The position numbers were made by a program, and so were the translations under genes. This document shows positions 38,130-48,264 of a stretch of 64,000 nucleotides of DNA, in pieces; the first letter of the stretch is position 1, and each line of letters starts with the position of its first letter. Below the pieces are notes generated by a model. That model was not told the DNA's origin. It saw only the letters and a list, made by a program, of their open reading frames with translations, and made no database searches. Source of the stretch: Cladochytrium replicatum (lineage: Eukaryota; Chytridiomycota; Chytridiomycetes; Cladochytriales; Cladochytriaceae); contig JAHLKD010000011.1 in NCBI GenBank assembly GCA_025526935.1, forward strand, positions 620,001-684,000, given 5' to 3'.

Positions 38130-39310
38130 ATGCAAGCGCGTTCCCTCTACGTCGTTTTTCTGCTCCTTGTGGCGAGCTTTGCCATCTACGCAAACGCAGC
38201 TTACAACGTCACAATCGACGAAGTCTTGGAAACATCAAAGAATCTGGTGTCGTTCATCGAGATTGAGAAGGGATGCATGATCTCCGAAGTTCACATGAAG
38301 CCCACCAACCCCTCACAGAATCTCGCTGCGCTCTGGATTCGTGCGCTATTCCACGACGCCGGGACATACCAACCGAACGACACGGCTCATCCTGGCGGTA
38401 TGGACGGATCTTTGCTGACTTACGCTGGGATGAAGGAGCACCTTGGGCTACAGAACAGTCTTGCAACACTGTTCCTTTTGGGAAGGACGACACTGTCGGA
38501 CCCGGATGTACTCGCGTTGGCTGGACTTGCCACGATAAAACATTGTGGAGTAAGTGGGTAGGAAACAACTTGGCTGTTGTACTCTCATTCACACCTCTCA
38601 ATCCGTGGCGTATTTAGGGACCTAGCATCCTTTTCGAAGCAGGAAGGGTCAAAGCTGCTGAGCCTGTGAATCCCACTGGCCGTATGCCAGAGGATACCGA
38701 CTCTTATGCTCACATCAAGAGCAGAATGACTGCAATGGGCTTTACTCCTCAGGAGATGGTGCTACTTATCTCGGGCTCACATACGATGGGGTACACACTG
38801 CAATAGTCTCCAACTACATAATCTGAACCGTTCTTTTCTCTCACCAGTGGAACCCACGTCGGTATATCTCCGCATCTCACCAACTCTTCCTTCGTGCCGT
38901 TCGATTCAACTCCTGGAGTTTTTGATAACGATATTTTCAAGCAGTTGGTAGCGGGCCGCTGTCAGACTCGTATCGACTGTTTCTTGTCTCAAGATCCGAC
39001 CCTGAAACCGTTCTATGAAAAGTATGCCAACGACTCGATCGCATTCTTTGACGACTATACGGCTGCAATGCTCAAGATGTTGCGACTACCCCCTCGACCA
39101 CTCAATGCAGTGATTGATTCTGATGGGCACGTTCACCTTGAAGTCCCGGTGCACACAAACCTGGTTGCGGAGGGGACAGTAAACGTTTCGTCGTTGCCAC
39201 CTGTGAGGACATCAGTTCCTGGCGAATCTAGCGCAACATCACTTCGAGCTTTGAATGGCTTAATTATTGCTATGATCTCTGTTCTACTGCTTGTTTTTGC
39301 CACAGTATAA
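38130..39310 (+). CDS. Secreted, GPI-anchored heme peroxidase (non-animal superfamily)
   Basis: Exons 38130-38549, 38618-38790 and 38848-39310 (introns 68 and 57 nt) give 351 aa. A signal peptide covers about residues 1-23. The distal heme motif is 'LWIRALFHDAGTY' with Arg71 and His75; the proximal motif is 'MVLLISGSHTMG' with His195. 'WIRALFHDAGTY' mixes features: 'HDAGTY' is class I-like (APX/CCP) and 'FHD' class II-like. The C-terminus is Ser/Thr-containing and ends in a long hydrophobic segment, consistent with GPI anchoring. The enzyme would reduce H2O2 while oxidising small phenolics or metals at the cell surface. The start is the first ATG followed by a signal peptide; an in-frame upstream extension to 37869 lacks conservation logic. 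The pairing with a copper protein suggests a surface redox function. Confidence 0.85.
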
Positions 39311-39329
39311 ATCTATTTTGGGATTCTCC

Positions 39330-40300
39330 CACAATGTTATGAAGTTGAACAGCGAATCCACACCATTTTTACCTGGCGATGGGCCGAGCTCTACGGTTAG
39401 CATGGCTATCGAAAGGATCAATGATTTTACCAGGTTTTACCACAGGTTAAACCACTCGTTGTGTTGCTCAAGTTACGTTACCCCTTCCTTCTCATTGGAC
39501 TCTTTGCTTTCACCGTTATTCCAACCTCTAAATCTACATCGATTGGGCTCCTTCCCCAGGAAACGTTCAATGGAAAAAATATGGCCTAACAGGCCTCGTC
39601 TGCTCAAACTTTGTGGTCCTACTTGATTATCTGAATGGATGCGACACCAGCACCATCGCATTTACCAGCAACTAAACCATCGCTTGGACAACTTTTTACC
39701 AACCCGTACGTAAATAAGCGTAAGCTTGAAACACTGATAAATGGCCATTCTGCACACGCAATACCCCAGGAGTGGCCTGGAACGAGCGGTGTCAATGAAC
39801 AAAGCGACCGCGGCAAGTTCGTTCCGGGCATTTGCGTGGGCGTTACGATATCGCGAGCTAGGATCCTCGTGGTGTGGGGGAGAGCGAACCTATCAAATTA
39901 TTCGTAACCGCATTCGGCAACGCATTTGGTGGGGTCTCTGGAAGTCAGCCAACTTTGGTTGGTTGATCCGATAAGAAAACCATGCGGCATATTCTGAACT
40001 CCTGGACAAAGATGTGTGAAAAGTTCTTTGGAGATTTGCTGAAGTAAATCATCACTGCTAGTGTTGCAATGCTCTGCGAGCAGCGTTCGGACGGGAGGTC
40101 GCAATTACTGGTAATTCCGTCCTTGACGCAACATATGTAACCGTGTTTCTGGATCGAGTGGGACGGGTATTTTTCAGATGAGATATTTGACCGTCACTGA
40201 AGTGAAAATCAAGATGGTTCTTGATGGAATTATTGATCCGAAGTACTTTTTGGTGGCACGGCGTTCAGTAAAATTTGTTCCAAAGGTCCTACGCATTTTA
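39330..40300 (+). pseudogene. Decayed S33/TAP-like peptidase copy (copy 2, N-terminal half)
   Basis: The segment follows the intact gene at 40313 block by block. A region equivalent to 'SESAPLLSGGG' is near 39350, the membrane-anchor region near 39500, 'GLVCSKFV' near 39595, 'TKPSLG' near 39670 with the donor-like GTACGT, 'GESEPIK' near 39880, and the 'ILDGVVDP' equivalent near 40215. The frame is broken repeatedly and the serine nucleophile region is damaged. It stops just before the start of the intact paralog, so the pair is a tandem duplication with the upstream copy truncated and dead. Confidence 0.8.
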
Positions 40301-40312
40301 TAGGAGATAAAG

Positions 40313-42302
40313 ATGTCGGACAGCGAATCTGCACCACTTTTGTCTGGAGGCGGTGCCAGATCGGCTGTGAGCAACACACTCGAAGCCATCAGCGAGTTCA
40401 CCGCACGTCCTTCCACCCGTCGCATTGCATTGGTTTCGCTACTTCTGTTCATTGGGCTGTTCCCTTTCAGCTTTTATCCCTCACCTAAATCTTCAGACGG
40501 CACTCCTTCTCCTTCTCCCCTTCCTCCTCCCGGGAAGTTCGAGTGGAAGCAATGTGGTCCGAATGGTCTCGTCTGCTCAAAGTTCGTTGCCCCTCTGGAC
40601 CACCTCAACTCATCCGACACACGCACCATCGCCCTTTCGGTCATTAAACTCCCAGCGACCACCAAACCCTCCCTCGGGCCACTCTTCCTCAACCCGTAAG
40701 CTATAAACCAGAAATTTCGTCGCCATTCTCCTCACCCACTTCTGATAGTGGTGGGCCAGGTGGAAGCGGTCTCAGCATCGTACGAGGTCGCGGGAAATTT
40801 ATCCAGGACATCGTTCGTGGACGGTACGACATTGTCAGCTGGGACCCTCGCGGAGTGGGTGAGAGCGAGCCGATCAAATGCTTCCCGAGCGCTTTCGAGC
40901 AGACAAAGTTTAATGCGTTCGGTGGGGCGTCGGGAAATCCTCCGACTAATGGAGTAAATCCGATGAAGAACTATGCAGCCAACTTGGAGCTTCTTGCAAA
41001 AATGTGCGAGAAATACTCTGGGGATTTGCTTAAGTATATGAGTACTGCGAGTGTTGCAAGAGATCTGGATGCGTTACGAGAAGCGTTCGGACAGGAGGTC
41101 ACGAACTACTGGGGATTCTCTTACGGTACTGTTCTTGGCTCAACGTATGTGAACATGTTCCCGGATAGAGTTGGAAGGGTAAGAGAAAAGTGAAAAGTGT
41201 ACTTGCATCTGTAATCATCGTATTGATCTTAAAGGTCATTCTTGATGGAGTCGTGGATCCCATCGACTATGCAGGAGATGTCATAGATTCCTATGTGGGG
41301 GCATTACTGCATACCGACGACGTGATAGAGGGATTCGGCTACGAATGCGAAAAAGCTGGCCCATCTCGTTGCCCGCTAGCAAAACGCACCGAGCTACAGC
41401 CAGGCTATGTAGTCCGCCAGATTAAACAAACTGTTGAAACCCTTAGAAAGGATCCAATTGTTTTTGTTGATGAAGAGTCAGGGTCGGGAGTTTTCTCTGG
41501 TGACGATCTCTCCGCCATCCTATTCACTGCAACATATGCACCTTCGAACTGGCCAATATTGTCTTCAGCGCTTGGGGACCTCATTCATGATTCTAATGTG
41601 ACACGTCTAGCTACATTGGTGAAAGGAAACGTTGGAGAGACTTGTCCCGTCAATATCATTAGCAGAGAAGCGATCTTTGGTGTCACATGCACGGACGCCA
41701 ACAATAAACCTGAGCATGCGACGTTGGAAGGATTCTTGAAAGATGCGGAGGAGTTTTCGTCTGTGAGCTGGGTGGGTGGTTACGCATTGCTCGTAGAAAA
41801 TTACATATGCAGTGTGTGGCCTGTGCGTGCCGCAGAGAGATACGCCGGGCCATGGAACAAGACTTTGAAAAACAAGGTGAGAGATTCCTTTACATTCGCC
41901 TTTGCCACGATCGAGGTTCTTAACGTTTTGAATAGATTCTTCTGCTTGGAAACACTCTTGATCCTGTTACTCCGCTGGAATCTGCACAGCTCTTGGAGGA
42001 TATTATGGAGGTAAAAAAAACACTCTCTATACAATTTTACGAAGATATCTCATCCGTTCTTTAAAAAGGGAAACGCAGTGCTTCTCACTCAAGTCGGGTA
42101 CGGACACTGCACGCTGGCTCAAAAGTCAAAGTGTACGAATGAAGCTGTTTTCGAGTATCTTGTGAACGGTCTACTTCCGGAGACAGGTAGAGCTTGTGAG
42201 GTGGACGGATCTCCATTCCCTGAGATCACAACCGCGAGTGTGCGTGGCGAATTTCAATTACCAGACTACGGGTTTCCTGTCATCAGGAATCGCATATTCT
42301 AG
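40313..42302 (+). CDS. Membrane-anchored S33/TAP-like tripeptidyl-aminopeptidase-type hydrolase A
   Basis: Exons 40313-40695, 40749-41178, 41235-41876, 41936-42010 and 42069-42302 give 587 aa. The alpha/beta-hydrolase order is complete: oxyanion region 'NPGGPGGSG', 'SWDPRGVGESEPIKC', nucleophile elbow 'GFSYG' (Ser252), acid 'GNTLDPVTP' (Asp494) and 'GYGHC' (His523). Family enzymes remove tripeptides or similar from peptide N-termini. The N-terminus is not a cleaved signal: a single hydrophobic segment at about residues 41-58 after a short basic/acidic head predicts type II topology. 'ESAPLL' in the head fits the acidic dileucine sorting pattern [DE]xxxL[LI]. The first intron interrupts the GGPGG motif, a position shared by all three intact paralogs. 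The decayed copy 2 lies immediately upstream. Confidence 0.9.
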
Positions 42303-42641
42303 TTGCAAACATGCTCGCCAAATTTTGTCCATCCAAGAGATGATTTTCTAAGTATATCAGTCTACATTCGAGTTGCCTTCGTCCTGTGCCTCAGCTCGGG
42401 GTGAATCCGTACCGCTTTTGTCGTGATGCAAAACAGTCGCTAGCAAGGTTCGATTCATCATTGACGTCTTTCATAACTTTATTGCATTTTGTTTCTGTGC
42501 ATGCGCTTCACTTTAAGTTTGAGTCTCCTCCCCTCTGTCGTTTCTGGCCCCCCCTGCCATGTTTCCATTTCACGCTCAATGATGTAATTCTTCGTGATTG
42601 CACAAAATCACGTGCTGTGCCACATCACAACCTTATTCCCA

Positions 42642-44063
42642 ATGCTCCCAAAGCTCCCCGACGAGATTCTGGACGAGATTCTGCTGCTCCTCGGCACATG
42701 GGCTCGCGAGCCCGAGCACGCCTTCAAAGTAGCCACGCAGCTCCGACGCCGACACATCCAAACCGCGCTCGTCTCGCACGTGTTGACAGTCAACGACGCA
42801 AGCGCATCGGGGTACATTGAGCTTCTCGACATGCACGTCGAGAGCCGAAAACTGCTTGAGTATACTACGGACTCAATGGACGGCGCGAGTGAGCAGGGCA
42901 ACGTGCATGTGCTTGAGTGGTGGAGACAGAGCGGGTTGGAGATGAAGTGGAGCGAGGGGGCGATGGACCTTGCGAGCATGGAGGGGAAGTTGGAGGTGCT
43001 TGAGTGGTGGAGGAAGAGTGGGCTGGAGGTTCGGTATAGCGAGAAAGCGGTGGATTTGGCGTGCGGGCATGGACGTGTTGAAGTTTTGGAGTGGTGGAAG
43101 GATCGGAGCGGGTTGGAGATGAAGTGGAGTGCATTTGGGATCGATTGCGCGAGCACGAACGGAATGGTTGCGGTTTTGGAGTGGTGGAAGGGGAGTGGGA
43201 TCAGGTTTGCGGGGAGTCGGATGGCGATGGATAGGAGCAGCGAGCTTGGACGGGTGGAAGTGCTGGAGTGGTGGAGGAGGAGCGGGGTTGATTTTGAATG
43301 GAGCGAGCATGCGATGGATTTTGCGAGTGCAAGTGGGAAGGTGGAGGTATTGGAGTGGTGGCGATCGAGCGGGCTTGAGATGAAGTGGAGCGAGGTGGCG
43401 ATGAACAAGGCGAGTTGGAACGGATTTGTTGAGGTCCTTGAGTGGTGGAGGCAGAGTGAGTTGAAATTGAAATGGACCGAGTCAGCCATGGACGGGGCAA
43501 GCGCGAAGGGCCACGTTCACGTTTTGGAGTGGTGGAGAAACAGCGGGCTCGAAACCAAGAAGACTTTTAACGCGATCGACCAAGCGAGCACGAACGGCTG
43601 GACCGAAGTGCTTGATTGGTGGAGGTCGAGCGGGCTAGGCGTTACATTCAGCCACGAAGCGATCGACCGTGCGAGCATGAACGGCCATATCAAGGTTCTC
43701 GAGTGGTGGAAGAGCAGCGGTCTCGAACTCGAGTGGACGGACTGGGCGATGGATCGGGCGAGCGAGTATGGCCGGATCGATGTGCTTGAGTGGTGGCGAT
43801 CGAGCGGCCTGGAGATGAAGTGGAGTGATGTTGCGATGGACCGGGCGAGCAAGAACGGACATGTTGAGGTGCTGGAGTGGTGGAAAGAGAGCGGGCTTGA
43901 GCTTGCGTGGAGCGTGTTTGCGTTTGGGTGGGCGAGGATGCACGGACATGTGAAGGTGTTGGAGTGGTGGCGATCGAGCGGGCTCGATTACACAACGACT
44001 CGCAACCGGTGGACTCAGTGGATGGACCAAGCAGGTTCAGAGGATCAGGAGCAGGTTCAGTGA
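42642..44063 (+). CDS. Ankyrin-related 29-residue repeat protein with F-box-like start
   Basis: A single exon from the ATG at 42642 gives 473 aa. The start 'MLPKLPDEILDEILLLL' is F-box-like. From about residue 85 there are twelve complete and one partial 29-residue repeats of the pattern VLEWW+.SGLE.KWS..AMD.AS..G.VE. They are diverged ankyrin-type helix pairs in which a Trp-Trp pair replaces the usual residues. The 'G-H-V-E-V-L-E' turn is reminiscent of ankyrin families in large DNA viruses and amoebae, and I associate this exact form with chytrids. The likely role is protein binding, perhaps as a substrate receptor of an SCF-type ubiquitin ligase (inference from the F-box-like start). The nucleotide repeats could promote unequal recombination. 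42303-42641 upstream contains nothing else. Confidence 0.8.
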   Translation: MLPKLPDEILDEILLLLGTWAREPEHAFKVATQLRRRHIQTALVSHVLTVNDASASGYIELLDMHVESRKLLEYTTDSMDGASEQGNVHVLEWWRQSGLEMKWSEGAMDLASMEGKLEVLEWWRKSGLEVRYSEKAVDLACGHGRVEVLEWWKDRSGLEMKWSAFGIDCASTNGMVAVLEWWKGSGIRFAGSRMAMDRSSELGRVEVLEWWRRSGVDFEWSEHAMDFASASGKVEVLEWWRSSGLEMKWSEVAMNKASWNGFVEVLEWWRQSELKLKWTESAMDGASAKGHVHVLEWWRNSGLETKKTFNAIDQASTNGWTEVLDWWRSSGLGVTFSHEAIDRASMNGHIKVLEWWKSSGLELEWTDWAMDRASEYGRIDVLEWWRSSGLEMKWSDVAMDRASKNGHVEVLEWWKESGLELAWSVFAFGWARMHGHVKVLEWWRSSGLDYTTTRNRWTQWMDQAGSEDQEQVQ

Positions 44064-44194
44064 ACTTTCTGGACATGTGGAAAATATATCTCTGTGACAC
44101 AGCTTTGCAATATTTTCTTCATTCTTATACAGAATCTCCTGCTTTAATCATCAAATTCCCCAGTTTTCATGAGTCGCCCTAAATACCCATTGCA

Positions 44195-47121
44195 TCAGAA
44201 CCCTTGCATCTGTCTCTGGACAAGTCTCCTATACACCCCTCCCTCCCTCTTCATCATCTCCTCATGCATTCCAACCTCAACCACCCTGCCTTCCTCCACA
44301 ACCGCAATCCGATCCGCCCTAAACACTGTGCTCAACCGATGCGCGATCACCACCACCACTTTCCTCCCCACCATCGCACGCTCAAGCGCGTCCTGTACCA
44401 CAGCCTCGCTCTCGGCGTCAAGTGCCGAAGTCGCTTCGTCAAGTAGCAGGATGGGCGGGTTGTGGAGGAGCGCACGGGCGATCGCGATGCGTTGCTTCTG
44501 GCCTCCTGAGAGCGAGGCACCGCGCTCGGTAATGTGGGTGCTGTAGCCGTTGGGGAAGGAGAGGATGAAGTCATGTGCGTTGGCCTATAAGGGTTAAGCA
44601 AGCAGTTTAACATAATCTGTGTGTTTTTGAGAATTTTTCTTCATGTACCTGTTTTGCGGCATTGTAAACCTCCTCGTCCGTTGGCCTACGAGTCTCATCC
44701 TGCCATCCATATTCAATGTTTTCACGGATCGTTCCAGAGAACAGCACGGGCTATCAGAGCCAGTTGGAGTTTTTAAACATTGACGTAACAGGCGACTGAC
44801 ACCGAACCCCTTACCTCTTGGGATACATAGCCGATTTTGGTTCTGTAGCTCTGGATGTCGATCGCGCGAAGATCGAACTGCCGCGGTTCTCTACCGACGA
44901 GCACATCCCCAGAATCGGGATCATAGAATCGCAGTAGGAGCGCCATGACCGTCGACTTGCCCTGCCCACTCGGCCCTACAAGCGCCAAGACTTTTCCTGG
45001 CTCCAAGGTCAGATTAAGGCCGTTCAACACTTTAGCCTGCTTGCGGGTTGGGTACTAGAACAAAAGGCAAAGAAGTCAGATCATTGTCACGTAGATCAAA
45101 AAGCGAAACACTTGCAGTAAACTCAACGTCTCGCAGAACCATGTGACCATCGAAGTCATCTGGAAGCTCGATCCCGCCACCTTGGATTGGGATAGACGGA
45201 ACCCGATCGAGAAGCGCAAAGATTCTATGTCCCGATCCAATGGCTTGCATGAATGATCCATAGAGACCACTCAATCCTCCAAACGTCGTCGCCAGAGTTA
45301 GCGTGTACAAGAGCTGTTGTAAATGTTTTTCAGGTAAGCGAAATTAAAACAAACGACCACTCACGAAGGACGTCAAAAGCCCCGAGGTCAGCTCGCCCTT
45401 CAACACGAGCACTGCACCGTAGTACAAGATGAATGCGATCGCTGTGAACGGCGCAAACATCATCACGCCGGAAAAGACCGCTTGGACGATGGCGATCTGA
45501 ACACCTACGCCGTGAGTCGCTTCGATGGCTCTGGTGTAAGTCAATGCGGAACGCTCCTCTTGCGCGAAGGAGCGCACGGTTCGAATCTGGGATATGACTT
45601 CTTGGCCGACTGACGACGCTTTTGCGAGCTGGTCTTGGAATGATCCTGGACGCAAAATATTATGACGTTTGATATTTTGTTGATGGGGCAGTGGGAAACG
45701 TACGCTGCATGTCTATAATGTTTGATCTGTAGAAAGATCAATAAGTTTATGCACTTGCTACTCAACAAAGATCATGCAACATACCCGTAAATGAGTGCGC
45801 CAAACACAACCACTGGCACGACTGTTAAAATAAAGGTTAAACACCACACCACATTCAAGTTCGGAACGGAGAAAATTTACTAACCAGAGAACATGACGAT
45901 TGTCAGCTTCCAGCTCAAGTTCAGCAAAATGAACAGCGATCCGACACACTGAAGAATCTGCGAGACCAAGCTCGCCAGGTTCATCGTCAGCGCATTCTGA
46001 AGCGTCGACGCGTCGCTGCTCATTCTGCTCATAATCTCGCCCGTGCTGTTCGAATCGAAGAATGCGATTTCTTGACGGACAATCGCTTGGAAGAGCTCAG
46101 AACGTAGGCGTCGGACGATGCGGTAGCCGGTGAGAGTGAAGGCTAGAGATCTGGTGGCTGAGACTACGGCGCCGAAGAGCACGAGCGCGACCATCTGAAT
46201 AATTAGTACAGAGAGGGATTCTGTGTTTCCGGTTCCAGAAGAGACAAGATCGATGACCTAGAAAAGTAGAGTGAGTCGGAGTTTGGAACGGTGTGTGAGG
46301 AAAAGCAGTACCTTGCCGAAAAAGCTGGGAATCGCGAGATTGACAAGAGTAGTGATGATGAGTGATACCAGCCCAGACAGAATAATCCACCATTCTGGGT
46401 AAAGCATGTTTCCCAGTCTCTTCCAAGGGATCTGGTAAATGATAGATGATTGAGAATGTGTATTATCAATTGTTTTTGGACGTACGGGCTGCTTCAATGC
46501 TTCAAGCTCCTCCTTTTCTTTTTCCTTTTTTTCTGCTTCCTCAGCTGTCTCTGTTTCTGCTCCAGATTCAAGATCTGCCTTTGGTGCAGATGTTGTGGAT
46601 AGCTGCGCAATCCAAGTTTCGAAATTTCGAACAGCCATGAAGGCTTCCAAGACCGCGAACGTAGCAGCAATTATGACGATCGCCCAGACCAGGAATGGCG
46701 GCAGATCAAATTCTTCCGGCTGAGAGAACAGAATCAGGGCAACGATCTTGATCGAGATTGCTGCGACGAACGCGATTGAGACGATCTGAACTGGGATAGC
46801 TCCCGTACGTGGCGACTTCGAAGCAAGATGAAAAGGGCCATCTCTGCCCCACTTTCGCTTCAGGTAACCTGCGTAGAATGTGAATGCAACGAATTTCAGG
46901 ATCGAAAGCGCAGCCAGGTCGGCCGTGGTCGACGAAGGGTCGAAAAAGTGGGTGAATGCGGAACCGAGATACGTTCCGTAGTCGGATGCAGCGACTCCCG
47001 AGACGAGAAAGAGCGTGGTTGTGAGGAGGGCATCGAACTGCACGATGCGAGAAGCTGGGTCGAGAGACGATGGGACAGGTTTTGGGAATGGACGACGTCC
47101 GCCACGACCGGGGCGAGCCAT
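44195..47121 (-). CDS. ABCB half-transporter, TAPL/MDL-like
   Basis: Exons (minus, 5' to 3'): 46486-47121, 46312-46431, 45885-46257, 45785-45821, 45704-45726, 45365-45645, 45116-45313, 44815-45054, 44649-44750, 44195-44584. Phases agree and give 799 aa. An N-terminal extension of about 200 residues carries about four membrane helices (TMD0-like, as in TAPL/ABCB9-type proteins) and an acidic Lys/Glu linker. One six-helix TMD ('[20 protein letters not shown]') and one NBD follow: Walker A 'GPSGQGKST' (583-591), signature 'LSGGQKQR', Walker B '[12 protein letters not shown]', H-loop 'IAHR'. Half-transporters dimerise; relatives export peptides from mitochondria or into lysosomes/vacuoles. The intron at 45055-45115 uses a GC donor (GCAAGT), needed to restore '[12 protein letters not shown]'. 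Confidence 0.92.
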
Positions 47122-48264
47122 AATGACAATGAGTTAAATGGTTAATAATGCGGAGTAGAGATTGCTTGTGCAGGCTATTAAGAAGATCCGAGCCTCCGCG
47201 GGTGGAAGGGTGGATAGGCAGAGTCAACGTGTCACGGAGGATTGGACCTGAATTTAGAATTAAAGAAATTTTGTTTATTCATAAATAAACGAAACATTTG
47301 AAAACAATGGCGACGTGGACTCTCTATGAATAAACTGGTTCATCTTGTAATCAATCGTGCAGAACGCAGACCGTTGCCATCTGTGGTTGATGGTTGGGAA
47401 GAGAATGGTACTTTGGGATCAAGCGGGTCTTGTCAGTACTTGATGTTTATGTGGTGTTACTAGAGTTTTCTTATTGAGTGTTTGCTCTCTTTCTCTTCTT
47501 TCTAGGTATAAATACAATGACATTGTGGACTCGAGTGCTAATTAACAACAAGACTGGCGAACCCCAAATATGTGTGAGATCTGGAAAACAGCAATCAAAA
47601 AAATATATTAATGACAATGCTACACAAAATGCCCGTGCCAACTAGCATACCCGGAGGAGAATAGTAATTGAAAAGAGCACTAATATTGGCAAATCCAGCA
47701 TTTAAACTTGTTAATCTGCTTGTTCCTTACAAATACTCATCCCAACTAAGGTTTCTATCTGTGTTTAACACATTCTATGTACGATCACTGGCACAATCTG
47801 CCGAACAAAAAACCGTATGGCAATATAAAGAGAATGTTTGCTTGCAGCATCATTGTACGCACCAGTTAGATATGGCTGGTGAGATATGATATGGCTGTGC
47901 ACCGTGGCTGGTTAGATGTGGCTCACCACCAATAAAACGCGCTGATTCTCCCATCTACGTTCTTCGCCCGGCAGATCTCGATTTTTGTTGCGTAATATTG
48001 AATCGCAAACACAAAACAACAAACTCCCTCAGTCGTTAAATACTTCCGCTCTCCTCACCTCCTGAAACACTGTGTAAACAAAACATTCCTTTTAATAATT
48101 GCTCGGTGTCGTATCACTAACTGAAGGGTTAACTCCGATTATCTCAAACACCACCTGCCGTCAGCCATCCTACCTCCCACCTCATCTCATCCACTGCTTT
48201 AACCGACACCAAGAGAACTGTTTCTCTTTTGACATCACACACAACCAACACACCACTGAGTGAA
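47122..48264. other. Intergenic stretch, nothing recognised
   Basis: Divergent upstream regions of the ABCB gene and the 2-isopropylmalate synthase gene. AT-rich with chance frames only; the last 100 bases before 48265 are CA/CT-rich, as is common upstream of fungal start codons. Confidence 0.5.

Noticed and set aside
42608-43489. 293-codon minus-strand frame of Ser/His/Pro repeats
   Set aside because: Antisense shadow of the VLEWW repeat gene; periodicity comes from the sense strand.
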